A stretch of DNA of 64,000 nucleotides from Fragum whitleyi. Its lineage: Eukaryota; Mollusca; Bivalvia; Cardiida; Cardiidae. The translations under genes were made by a program, and so were the position numbers. The notes beneath the pieces are model-generated. The model did no database searches. It saw only the letters and a program-made list of their open reading frames with translations, and was not told the DNA's origin. The stretch spans positions 23,104,449 to 23,168,448 of the forward strand of contig OX411546.1 in NCBI GenBank assembly GCA_948146395.1, given 5' to 3'. Numbering within the stretch: the first letter of the stretch is position 1; each line of letters starts with the position of its first letter. This document shows positions 45,437 through 56,558 of this stretch, piece after piece.

Positions 45437-45715
45437 CCTGGCAGGGCAGAGCATAAGTAATGGGTAGTTGCATTTAAGGTTAATGTAAATCAGCTCTTTT
45501 TGAATTCATACTCATTTTCACTATCAGTGCTGAAGTTAGGAGGCTTTGGTAACCTAGTGGAGAAATGTATTCACCATCATGTTGTTCCTGTTAATTTAAG
45601 GATATAGGTAGTTACACATGTTAACGATTATTGTCATTTAACTTTTGAAAGAACTACAAATATTGAAAAGTAAACTCAACAAATTACTTTAAGGCTATAA
45701 GCCATGACCTGCCAG
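45437..45715. mobile_element. MITE family F copy 2
   Basis: CCTGGCAGGGCAGAGCATAA and TATAAGCCATGACCTGCCAGG are the termini. Interior blocks (AAGGTTAATGTAAATCAGCT, CAGTGCTGAAGTTAGGAGGC) are the reverse complement of F1. Confidence 0.55.
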
Positions 45716-46490
45716 GTGAATTATAAAACAGAATAGATACCTTGACCCTCTGTTGAAATCACCGTGTCATTCATTTGGACGGGTGGTTTAGTTTTAAGTA
45801 TGAATTGGTGGATTTTGACTTCCAAAGAGGGGGGTGGGGTGGGGGGGGGTGAGGTTATTTACAATTTGTATAGTAAATAGTGTTAAAAAAAGTTAATATA
45901 TAAGTTTTACTGAACTCTATTTTTTGTCTTTGCTGTATACCTGCCGCTTGAAATTGTTCCTTTGTAAGAAATGTTATATGATTGGTTATTAAAGGTCAGA
46001 TTAGTGTAGTTGATGTAAAACTAGCTATCCGACATTGAACATGATGTCAGCATTGATTAGCTGTGAAATCGACATGCTTGTACTTAGTTATTGAAGAAAT
46101 GCCCAATAATACTTCCAGCCTCCCTGCATGTCACGGAATCGTCCCTAAGAATTGTAGTGGGCATTGAAAACATGTTGTGTGCATTACAAAAACGCTGACA
46201 CCTTGAAACATTTTGTGACATCTTTGCGCGTGCTGACATGTGTATTCTGTCGTGTTTATCTGGTGGAATTGTGTGTTCGAAATTTCAAACTTAATTAGTT
46301 TAAGTATGGCCCATGAAATTGTGAAAGTTAAGCTAGCTTGATTTTATTAGATTTGAATTTTCTTCATTTTATTGGAATTGTTGGAGATCGTGTCGTCTGC
46401 TCAAGAGAAATTGGATTATTCTTGAGAATCAACTAGTTGATTGGATCCATGGTACTTGACCCTTACCCTACAAGTTGGGGGCAATATTTC
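45716..46490. other. Gene-free stretch with a G-rich tract
   Basis: GGGGGGTGGGGTGGGGGGGG near 45829-45850 is G-quadruplex prone on paper. No other feature. Confidence 0.4.
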
Positions 46491-46747
46491 TTAACCCTTG
46501 TCACCCTGAATAAATTTTGGCTAAAAAATTTCATCTAAATCAAAGGGCAAAAAGCACTGAAAGTCAAAGTACCAACTGTAGGTCAATTTTGATTTGGAAA
46601 ACTAGGGGAAATCTATTGACAATTCTAGTTTGAAAGTGAGAAACAGGTGGTGTAGACTAACATCAGACTGCACAGATGTGCAGGCTGATGTTTGTCTATA
46701 GCTCCTGCCAAAGCAGGAATATTCCGGGTTCAGCATGACAAGGGTTA
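46491..46747 (-). mobile_element. TTAA MITE family G copy 5
   Basis: TTAACCCTTGTCACCCTGAA at the left and TTCAGCATGACAAGGGTTAA at the right; internal AGACTGCACAGATGTGCAGG hairpin. Confidence 0.8.
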
Positions 46748-47078
46748 ACTTATTTCCACACAATTCTTTTTTTTGAAACCTCTTTAGAAAAGAGTGACAG
46801 GCATGAATATATTATGAAAAAAGAAGAAATTGCCTGTTGCATAAATGTTTCTGTCCAAGTAGAAAAAAATAGGATTTATCAATACTGCATTGTTTTCTGA
46901 GCAGCTTCTTTCTTTCTGGAACAGTCTAAAATTTTGAAAAATAGGAAAGGGTTTACATTTTAATAAATGATCAAGATTTTTGTAACCATGGATAATATAT
47001 ATGGAATCATTGTAAGAAAAAGAAAAAAAAATACATGCACAATATATATAAAATACAATTTTTTGTCTTTCATCATAT

Positions 47079-47385
47079 TTTAAGCTCCTTGGAGCATGAA
47101 GAACTTGATCAAGTTTGAGCTTTCATTACTTTTTGTTGTTGCCTAATGTTGGGCAATCATCTGTTATACATCATTACCATTCCACTTAATTTCTGTGTCT
47201 CAAAAACCAGTTGAATAAATCTTGATAAAACTTAATTCAAAGTATATTATTTGGAAGTAAAATATTTGTTCAAATTATATCAGTTACATTAGTAATTGAA
47301 AACTACCCACTCTTGTTATGTTATGACCTTTGTAGGAAACTACAAATACTTTTCTAAAATGATATTTTTTGCCGATAATTCTTCT
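47079..47385 (+). mobile_element. Remnant HINE-like 5' end
   Basis: TTTTAAGCTCCTTGGAGCATG and a later GAGCTTTCATTACTTTTTG resemble a family start. CTTGATAAAACTTAATTC is a worn core motif. It is cut off by A6. Confidence 0.4.
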
Positions 47386-47499
47386 TTTTAGATCACCTGA
47401 GCACAACGTGCTCATGTGAGCTATTGTGATCACCTTTTGTCTGGCATCCGTCCGGCGTCTGTCGTCCGTCAACAATTTCTTTAAATGACATCTCCTCCA

Positions 47500-47531
<32 letters not shown>

Positions 47532-48922
47532 GAAATGTTCCTTAGGTGATCCCCTTTAAGAATTGCTTAAAGAATTGAAATTGGTGAAAAACTCTGGTTG
47601 CTATGGCAACCAAAGTTAAAAATTTAAGAAAATCTTTAAAATTCTTCTTCTTCTGAACAAGCAGCCCTACAGCCTTGAAATTTGGCATGGATGATCAGCT
47701 CACTGACCTTAATAAAAATAGCTAAAATCATATCTTTTGGGCCACCAGGTGCGGAGCACCAGGGGGAGGGGGTAGAACTTTGGGTAAATTTTGTAATCTT
47801 TAACCTTCTTCTTCTTCTGAATAAGAAGCCCTACAGCCTTCAAATTTGGCAAGGAGGATTAGCTTATAGACCTTAATAAAAATAGCTAAAATCATATCTG
47901 TTGGGCCGCCAGGTGCAGAGCACCAGGGGGGAGGGGGTAGTACTTTTGTGAAAATTTTGTAATCTTTAACCTCCTTCTTCTGATGAACCAGGAGCCCCAC
48001 AGATTTGAATATTGTTATGGATGATCAACAAATGGACCTTAATAAATTTAGCTAAAATCATGACTGTAGATAAAACCAGGTATGGAGCACCAGGGGGGAG
48101 GGGGGGAGTACTTTTGTGAAAATTTTGTAATCTTTAACCTTCTTCTTCTTCCGAACCAGGAGTCCGGTAGATTTGAATATTGGCATGGATGATCAGCATA
48201 TGGACCTTTATAAAAATAGCTAAAATCATGACTGTAGATTCACCAGGTGCAGAGCACCATCGGAGAGGGGGTAGTACATTATCAATTTTGAAATCTTTAA
48301 CCTTATTCTTCTCCTGATAAGGAACCCTACAGACTTGAAAATTGTCATTGGTGATCAATATATTGACATTAATAAAAATAGCTAAAATCATGACTGTAGG
48401 GTCACCAGGTGCTGAGTTTCTTGGGGAGGGGGTAGTACTTTGGATCATTTTTAAATCTTTAAACTTCTTCTAATTAACCAGGAGTCCTACAGAGCTGAAA
48501 ATTGGTATGGATGATCAGCATATGGACATTAATTGAATTAGCTAAAATCATGACTGTAGATTCACCAGGTGCAGAGCATCTTGGGGGAAGGGGGAGTGCT
48601 TTGTTGAGAATTTTGAATCCCTACAGCCTTTATATTTGACATGGATTGATCAACTCATAAAAGAAAATTTTAAAAGTCTCAGGCTCAGCTTGTATATCTG
48701 GCATAGATTAGCTGATCGCAGACATTTATGAAAAAAGCTTAAATAAATAATGACCAGGGGAGGAGCAGAGAGGGGGGGGGGGGGGGGGGGGGGGAGAAGG
48801 ATTATTTCAAATGTTATCTGATTGAATAAGTGAAAATCTCTTTTTCTGTGGTTGCAAGGACATACCTAGGTAATGAAGCTTTTTTCTCAGGTGAGCGACC
48901 CAGGGCCAACATCTCTCTTGTT
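47386..48922 (+). mobile_element. HINE-like element A6 (sister of A5)
   Basis: TTTTAGATCACCTGAGCACA, hairpin partner GTGCTCATGTGAGCT, a GTCCGTC tract, the same order of ~160-180 bp cores as A5 and the same 3' region (GGTGAGCGACCCAGGGCCAAC), but with a damaged end hairpin (ATCTCTCTTGTT). A run of 23 G (48772-48794) near the 3' end is longer than the homologous G-run in A5. Confidence 0.8.
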
Positions 48923-48949
48923 AACTGTAGCTTTCAATACCGTTTTTCC

Positions 48950-49240
48950 TCTAAAAATAGCACCCTCCCTAATAGTAGCACCCCTTACTTTTTTTTTACC
49001 AAGAAACCCACTTCAAATGCCTAAATCAAAGGAACTTTTTGAGACTTCATTGCTAATCTAATTTATGAATTTCCTCTAAACATTCATTTATATGAATGTT
49101 TAGAGCAAATTCATATCAAATTAAAGGGAAAGGGGCCTAAAAAACATTAATTTCAATTCAGAAAATGCATACTAAATAAAGGCTCTCTGACCATGTTTGG
49201 TATAGCTCCCAGGAGCGTTTATTAGGAGAAATACGGTATG
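48950..49240 (+). repeat. Composite repeat K copy 3 (most complete)
   Basis: It runs from CTCCCTAATAGTAGCACCCC through CCTCTAAACATTCAT / ATGAATGTTTAGAG (central palindrome) to GGAGCGTTTATTAGGAGAAA. TTAA at 49121-49124 is the unoccupied equivalent of the MITE I1 site in K1. Confidence 0.6.
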
Positions 49241-50631
49241 TTTATTATGTCAGAATTGACAAGTCCCTCAAGTTGCATGCACTCCTATCAAATGTCTAGA
49301 AATGTCTGTATTTCGTAATATACATAATGTGCTAGAAAGCCATTTGTTAATGAAATTTTCAAAAGTGGTGGTGTCATCAATATTTTTTCATACCTACTCA
49401 AGTGTAGGCAATTACATTACTTTATAGTCTGAAACATGGTTATGTTATGACACTCCTCATTGCTACTCTATTTCAACCAGTTATGATCCCCAAGAGGTCC
49501 TAAGATATGAGTTAGTCTAAGTCTACAAAAAAATATTTTCTTAAAATATTATTCCCCCCTCTCCCCACACACTCCATCAATAAGATCTGGGGCATGAACG
49601 TGTTTTTACTCTTTTCCATCTGTCTGTCTTCTCAGTCTGTCTGTCTGCAAAACTAATAAATTCAAAATTGCCTAATACTTCAAGGGGATTCAAGATACAT
49701 AGCTTATGATATTAGGCATGATGGTAGATTTTTTTGTCAACAAGGCCATCTGCAGATCCCAAGTTCAAGGTCATATAAATGATTGTTTTAGAGGAAATTT
49801 GCCTCAAATTAAAGAAGAACTAAAAAAAAATCTTAAAATTTAGACGAATGAAGTTGATTTTCCTTTTAAAAAATGTAGGTATGCTACTATTAGGGAGAGG
49901 GCTATTATAAGAGGAATTATAATATGACCTACGTTGTGGGAGTGAAATAACCCTGTTGAATATTTTTGATATTATATGGGTGTTATTACACTAGTTGAAT
50001 AACTATGCAAATGAGCACAACGCCAATAGCAACACTATTTCGTAACCGCAAAATTGACGTCATAATGTATATATTGTGACGTCAGTTTTAATTGGCGTAT
50101 AACGTTATAAGTTTTGCAGAAAATTGAAATGTTGAATTTCAAGAATTTTGACGATTTTTCGGAAAAAATCGGGTCATATCATAAATAGATATAAAATTTG
50201 TGTTCATAGAAAACAAAATTATTAAACTCATCATCTAAAACAGATAAAAAACTGGAGCATTGTTTATATTTGTTTATAGATGACTCGTTTAATAAATTTG
50301 GTATTCCATGACCACTCATTGAATATCCTCTAAATACGGTACATTACTTTATAGAAAGATGCATGGTTATGTCATGACACTCCTTATATAGTCTGCTACT
50401 TTAATCGAACCAATTATATCCAATTTCATTTTCTGAGACATAAAGACTGCTTGCTTGTCTGTAAAAAAGAAATATGATATTTTTTGTAAATCAAGGTATG
50501 ACATTTTTTTTTTCCCTGTGAAATTTAGTTTTTTAAGTCATGCACTTTTCATGTAATTTATGACCTCATCAATCATGAAAAGCGTTTGTAAAAAGATATC
50601 ATTTGAGGGGGTGAACACTACTTTTCATCAA
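49241..50631. other. Gene-free stretch with repeat fragments
   Basis: A CTGTCTGTCTTCTCAGTCTGTC tract with following AAGTTCAAGGTCA (49615-49775) suggests a worn HINE-like 5' part. An inverted K fragment is at 49785-49905. TGACGTCA palindromes at 50055 and 50077 match the arrangement near 4501-4536. Confidence 0.4.
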
Positions 50632-50707
50632 TGGCTTAGCGCAAAACAGTTGTAACTGCCTATAAACATATAGGCAGTTACAACTGTTTTGCACTGAGCT
50701 ATTGACA
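50632..50707. mobile_element. Micro-foldback J copy 4
   Basis: CAATGGCTTAGCGCAAAACAG with the mirror CTGTTTTGCACTGAGC; centre TGCCTATAAACATATAGGCA. A near-perfect hairpin. Confidence 0.65.
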
Positions 50708-50960
50708 TGTTCATGAAAAAGATACATACAGTTCATGAGATAGTAATTGTAAAAAACTGATCAAATACTGTGAAAAAATAGTAATTGTAAAATACTGATC
50801 TGAATTACTGTGAATAATCATCGGTGACAATTTAATTCTTGAATGTCACAACTATTTGATTAGATTGAATTAGATCTTATGAAAAAAAGATTTTACCTGC
50901 ATTTATATACATATATCTCAGGTGAAAAAAAATAAAATAGCAACATAAATAAAATTTTGA

Positions 50961-51000
50961 TGTCATTTGAGCTTTCAGGTCTATACAGGACCTCTTGTTC
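50961..51000 (+). repeat. Orphan HINE-like 3' end
   Basis: AGGTCTATACAGGACCT followed by CTTGTT is the standard end hairpin, but no matching 5' end was found upstream. Confidence 0.4.
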
Positions 51001-51012
51001 TGATCATGATTG

Positions 51013-51534
51013 GTGAGTTTTAACTATCAGATAATCTTAATCTCTTTAAGAGTTATCAATTATCTGATAGTTAACCCTTTCCTGTTTTTCAAAATTTTGG
51101 ACCTGTCCAAATTCAAAGGTTTTGCAGACGAAAATTTAAAGTGGATTTAATTTGAAAAATAACCATTCGGTAGGGTAGAAAATAGTTTGGAAAAAGAAGA
51201 AATTGCTTTTCAGGAGCAATTTCTTCTTTTTTCACAATGTTTTCTCATTCATAAAATCACAGGCACGTAAAAAGCAGGGATTAAACAGCAAATGGTTAAA
51301 CCTAGTCTTGCTGAAACCAGAATATTCATGCTTTGGTAGGAGTTATAGACAAAGATCAACCTGCACATACATGCAGTCTGTTCCACATTACCAAATTTTC
51401 CTTTTTAGACATGAAAAGGTTTGAAAATTATATATATTTTAAAGTGTACATTAACTGAAAATTAGGACATCAAATACCTTTTTCGGCATGACAAGGGTTT
51501 TAAGAGATTTATCAATTATCTGATAGTTAAAACC
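51013..51534. mobile_element. Nested cluster: P foldback with MITEs I4 and G-related
   Basis: GTTTTAACTATCAGATAAT at the left and ATTATCTGATAGTTAAAAC at the right define P. Inside are a complete MITE I (51073-51299, TTAA both sides) and a shorter G-related MITE (about 51297-51503, AAACCTAGTCTTGCTGAA ... GGCATGACAAGGGTTTTAA). The segment TTAAGAG..TATCAATTATCTGATAGTTAA appears on both sides of the inserted pair. Confidence 0.6.
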
Positions 51535-51758
51535 TGTATTGGAATCCGTGACTTCATACCAACCAATCCATTTATAATTGATCAGACAAAATAATTGGCA
51601 CATAAAGCTGCTTTAGTCTTCCCATAATATGGATTAATGTACAGCCGATTTATTCTTGCTCTTTTCATACAGACATGGTCTAAATGGCACAAACTGGACT
51701 TTTGTTCAAGAAGATTCAAGAGGCACTTTTAATGTGAAAGTTCATTTTACGTATAGGA

Positions 51759-51849
51759 TAGAAAACGAGAGCTGTGGTATATGGGAAATAGACACGAGCA
51801 TTAGCAAGTGTCTATTTCTCATATACCGCGACACGAGATTTTCTATCTG
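51759..51849. repeat. Foldback Y
   Basis: GATAGAAAACGAGAGCTGTG / CGCGACACGAGATTTTCTATC outer arms and GGAAATAGACAC / GTGTCTATTTCTC inner arms, loop about 12 bp. Confidence 0.6.
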
Positions 51850-52622
51850 ACTTAGACCATGCTTTTATTACTCTATTTGTATTTTTTACCCAAACCTCTA
51901 AATAATGAAAAAGATTAAAAATCGCTGTGATATTACTCTAATTAAGTGTGAATGTGCTGAACTCACTTATGAATCTATTTCCATTACCATTTTCCGATCT
52001 TTTGCACTTTTGCAACTGTCGAAAGTCTTTAGGAAAAAAAAGCTGCATAAAATGCTCGTCATCTTTTTAAAATGACTCGGCTCCCATACCTGTCGAGGTT
52101 CACGTGCAAGACACATTACAACCGTATATCTGTAAATTCAACGCTCTGAGTTGTATCTGTGATATATACTATTGAAATACTGTAGTCTGATTGGCCGATC
52201 CGCTTCAAGCGGGGTCTAACATGAAATATACCATGGTCTCATAGCTAATAATTGATCATAATGAATGCATGAATAACAAGGGGGGGGGGGGATTATTAAA
52301 AAGTGCAGAATGGAATAAGAATGAATACTAAGCAAAACAAGATCTCCATGGGACACCATTTTCTGTAAAATAACCCATATGGTCTTGTAAAAAAAAAAGA
52401 AACTTTTTTTGTGTTCAAAACAACAATTGAATGAGTATTTTAGAACAAGGTTTAGTGAAAAAGCATTTTATTCTCGTCAAAAGCATCTTTCCTACCCATA
52501 TCTACACACTTTGAATCTATTTGATATTAATTTAAGTCAAAATTTAGCTTCTTCTGATAATTCTTGCCTAGCTTCCTGATTTCATAATTCATAATATGAT
52601 AAATGTTACAGTTTGTTATCAA
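51850..52622. other. Gene-free stretch
   Basis: Moderately CpG-bearing between 52080 and 52230; a G-run at 52280. No coding feature. Confidence 0.4.
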
Positions 52623-53754
52623 TTTTTAGCTCCACTGGCTGAAAGCCACTGGGGCTATTGTCATGGCGTGCGTGCATCCGTCCATGCATGCGTGTGTGCG
52701 TCCGGTCATAAACTTTTCTTTAAAAATCTTCTCCTCAGAAACTACTGGATGGATTTCAACCAAACTTCACAGGAATGATCCTTGGGTGACCCTCTTTCAA
52801 AGTTGTTCAAGAAATTTTGATCCAATGAAAAACATGGATTTAAGGGGCGTGGCTAATTTCCAAATATGGTAAAAGTGAGTTTTCTCAGATTCTAATCAAT
52901 GGATACCAATTAAATTTTACATGAATGATCCTTGTGTGACCCTTTATCAGTTTACAAAAAATCAATGTGATCGGATAGAAAATATACATTTTATGGGCGG
53001 AGGTCATTTCTCTATATGTTGTATAGTGGAAACTTTGAAAATCATTTTCTCAGAATGAAACTGATGGATATTAACCAAATTTCATTGGAATGATCCTTGA
53101 GTGACCCTTTATCAGTCTACAAAAAATCATTTTGATCGGATGGAAAATATGCATTTTATGGGCCGAGGTCATTTCTCTATATGTTATAAAGTGGCAACTT
53201 TGAAAATCATTTTTTCAGAATGTAATAGATGGATATCAAGCAAATTTCACTCGAATGATCCTTGAGTGACCCTTTATCAGTCTACAAAAAATCATTGTGA
53301 TCAGAAGGAAAATATGCATTTTATGGGCAGAGGTCATTTCTCTATATGTTATATAGTGGAAAATTTGAAAACCATTTTCTCAGAATCTAATTTTTGGATT
53401 ATTTAATCAACCAAATTTCACTGGAATGATCTTTGAGTGACTCTTTATCAGTTATAAGTGGAAACTATGTAAATCATTTTCTCAGAATGTAACCGATGGA
53501 TATCAATCAAAAAGTTTTGGTATGATCTTTGGGTGACCCATTAACATGCAGCCGAAAATCATTTTGATTTCATGAAAAATATGTCTTTTAAGGGCGGAGG
53601 TCATTTCTCTATCTGTTATATAGTTCAAACTTTGAAAATCATTTTCAACATCAGTAGAACCCCAAATATCTAAAAATCAAGTCAAAACATTTATTTGCTT
53701 TTACAGAATTTCAAGCCTGTGGAGCGACTCAAGCCATTCATGGCTTTCTAGTTA
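52623..53754 (+). mobile_element. HINE-like element B2
   Basis: TTTTAGCTCCACTGGCTGAA with AGCCACTGGGGCT partner, then a CATGCGTGTGTGCGTCC tract. The 3' side is GCCTGTGGAGC, AAGCCATTCATGGCTT and TCTAGTT. Core units of ~165 bp carry CCAAATTTCA.TGGAATGATC and TGACCCTTTATCAGT, variants of the B1 core. Confidence 0.75.
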
Positions 53755-54095
53755 TCATTAGATCTTAACCAGAGTAACATTGAACATAGCAATATTTCTA
53801 CTGTTTCAATAAGCATTGATCGTCACATGCAATGGTGTTGTATCTCTCAACTGTCTATTGCTATATATCCAAGAGACAGCAATTTAAACGACAGGCCTAT
53901 TGTTATTCGTATCATGTACTTTGGTCTGACAATTAGAAAGTCGGCATGTCACTTGCATGCAATTTTCTTGTAGATCCAATTGTAAAGAAAACAGCGGACA
54001 TTTTCCATAATTCCTAGGGGACATTGGATTGAAGGATTGCCTGCCATTGACCTTTTTAATCATTGAACGCAGGAACACTATACATACAAGTAATT

Positions 54096-55468
54096 TTAAC
54101 CCTTGTCATGCTGAACCCAGGATATTCCTGCTTTGTGAGGAGCTATAGACAAACATCAGCCTGCACATATGTGCAGTCTGATGTTAAGTCTACACAACCG
54201 GTTTCTCACTTTCAAATCAGAATTGTCAATAGATTTAGTTTTTCAAATAATGAATTGCCATACACTTGGTACTTTTAGTGCTTTTTATACGCCGCTGGAG
54301 GCGGACGTATATTGGCGTCATCTTCTCTGTCTGTCTGTCCGTCCATCCATCCGTCCATCTGTCCGTCCATCCGTACGTCCGTCCACTTTTCTTGTCAACG
54401 CAACTCCTCCTAAGTTTCTGGCTGGATCTTCTTGAAACTTGGTCAATGTTATCACCTCAATTGGTAGATGTGCATGAAGGAAGGATTTTATGGTTTGTTG
54501 ATTTTTGCCTGAGTTATGCCCCTTAATAACGTAGTCTCTGGGTCCACTTTACTTGTCAATGCAACTCCTCCTAAGTTTTAGGGCTGGATCTTCTTGAAAC
54601 TTGGTCAATGTTATCACCTCAATTGGTAGATGTGCATGAAGGAAGGATTTTATGGTTCGTTGATTTTTGCTTGAGTTATGCCCCTTAAAATCTTAGTCTC
54701 TGGGTCCACTTTTCTTGTCAACGCAACTCCTCCTAAGTTTTAGGGCTGGATCTTCTTGAAACTTGGTCAATGTTATCACCTCAATTGGTAGATGTGCATG
54801 AAGGAAGGGTTTTATGGTTTGTTGATTTTTGCCTGAGTTATGCCCCTTAATAACTTAGTCTCTGGGTCCACTTTTCTTGTCAACGCAACTCCTCCTAAGT
54901 TTCTGGCTGGATCTTCTTGAAAATTGGTCAATGTTATCACCTCAATTGGTAGATGTGCATGAAGGTAGGATTTTATGGTAGGTTGATTTTTGCCTGAGTT
55001 ATGCCCCTTAAAAACTTAGTCTCTTGGGCTTATTGCTTCAGTTATGCCCCCTGAAAATTTAGTCTCTGGGGCTTATTGAAATTGCAGCCTTGTGAATGCA
55101 ACTCTTCGTAAGTTTCTGGCTGGATCTAAATGAAACTTGGTGGATGTTGTAACTGAAATTGATGGATGAGCATGAAATAAGGATTTTATGGTTCATTAAT
55201 TTTACCATAAATTATGCCCCCTTAAAACTTAGTATCTAGGGCTTATTGAAATTGCAGCTTTTTGAACGCAACTCCTCCTTACTTTTTGTCTTTATTTAAA
55301 TGAAACTTGGTCATTTTTAATTTGGTTTTGTCAAAATAAGTAGTGTCTACAATTATTATTGTGAAACAGCAGCAAAGTGGCGGCGTATTTTGTGACGATG
55401 GCACTCTTGTTGCCCTTTGATTTTGATGACATTTTTAGCCAAAATTTATTCAGCATGATAAGGGTTAA
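54096..55468 (+). mobile_element. TTAA MITE family G copy 6, split by E1
   Basis: TTAACCCTTGTCATGCTGAA (54096) and TTCAGCATGATAAGGGTTAA (ending 55468) are its termini. The interior is interrupted between AGTGCTTTTT and GCCCTTTGATT by element E1. Other G copies give the uninterrupted text at that point. Confidence 0.85.
54287..55411 (+). mobile_element. HINE-like element E1 (ATACGCCGC ends), nested in MITE G
   Basis: The 5' ATACGCCGCTGGAGGCGG and CGTATATTGGCG palindrome is followed by CTGTCTGTCTGTCCGTCC. The 3' side is GTGGCGGCGTATT (inverted match), a weak GTG...CAC stem and TCTTGTT. Four to five core units of ~160 bp carry TCTTGAAACTTGGTCAATGT, followed by diverged ones with AAATGAAACTTGGT. 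Comparison with intact MITE G shows that nothing but a T-run separates element from target. Confidence 0.8.
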
Positions 55469-55588
55469 ATTTCCAAGACAGAAATATTGAAGACATACTG
55501 GTTTTTAAATGTCAGTCTGTCTATCTGTTTGACTGTATGCTGTTTCTGTGATAAAAACTTAACTTCACAGATATAGACCTGCAATTTA

Positions 55589-55663
55589 GAGTTTAAGTAA
55601 TCAAAGGTCAATTTTGTCTGTACAGCTATACACAAAATTGACCTTTGATCACTCACTTAAACT
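55589..55663. repeat. Foldback Z
   Basis: GTTTAAGTAATCAAAGGTCA and its mirror TGACCTTTGATCACTCACTT, extended by ATTTTGTCTGT / ATACACAAAAT; loop about 6 bp. Confidence 0.6.
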
Positions 55664-55700
55664 TGTGGATCTATAATGCTATATCATATTTTAGTACAAT

Positions 55701-55782
55701 TTAACCATTGTCATGCTGAACCTGAAATTTATTCCTACTTTGGCAGGAAGTATAGCAACAATCAGCCCCCCCCCCCCCCCCC
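55701..55782 (+). mobile_element. Truncated MITE G ending in a C17 run
   Basis: TTAACCATTGTCATGCTGAA to GCAACAATCAG, then 17 C residues replace the expected hairpin. The rest is missing. Confidence 0.55.
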
Positions 55783-56479
55783 ATAATGTGATATAAGTTT
55801 GTAATTATTGAAAGTTATTGTAAATGTTTCAAAGACAATGGTCTGAATTATACAAGAAAATTCAGGGTTAGCCTTAAAGGTCAAGGTCACATAGTAAGGT
55901 CAAATTATAAAAAAAATGTTGCATGATTATTGAGTTGCCTTTTTGTAGCTACATTTAATCAAGTTAAAGCCAGTTCAAGACTTGAGTTTAGTGATTCAAA
56001 ATGTGTTCACACAATGATAAATTTGAAAGGAGTTAATAAACAGAACAAATGCTTAAGTATTTCATAAAATAGTAATTGATAATCAATCTGTGGTGGTTAC
56101 ATACCAGTAGTTATTTTCATGACACTGAAGCCATAAATCTTGATCATTTATCAAATACAGTTTTAATTATTCATGTGGTACTGTCAGAACAGGAATGAAT
56201 CTGTAATACCAGGCCCTGCAACCACCAGGCCCAAGATTTATTTCGGAGACCTTTCCTTTCTGTCATTTACTTGTCTTGGAATTCATTTGCTAATTTTGCA
56301 TTCGGAACATCACTCGGCCATTTCTGTAAACTGCTACAGACCTGGGATGTATGTAAGGCGGATGATCGAGTCAGACTCAGTATGTAACAAAATTGTGCTT
56401 TTTGTTAGGCAGAAAGAGTGTAAAAAAAAACTAGAGTGGAAACAACTGGCGCTATTTTTAGATTTATATCTTTTACAGT
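55783..56479. other. Gene-free stretch
   Basis: CATTCGGAACATCACTCGGC near 56300 is shared with 18220. A 102-codon ORF at 56173-56481 has no recognisable domain. Confidence 0.35.
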
Positions 56480-56558
56480 AAATAACGACTGAAAAATCTT
56501 AATTTTTGAGAATGATGAATCATTCTCATAAATTAAGATTTTTAAAGCTGTTATTTAA
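56480..56558. repeat. Foldback (AAATAACG...GTTATTT)
   Basis: AATCTTAATTTTTGAGAATGA with the mirror TCATTCTCATAAATTAAGATT and outer TAAATAAC / GTTATTTA arms. Confidence 0.6.

Noticed and set aside
56173..56481. 102-codon ORF
   Set aside because: No recognisable domain; it shares a repeat segment with 18220 and runs into a foldback at its 3' end.
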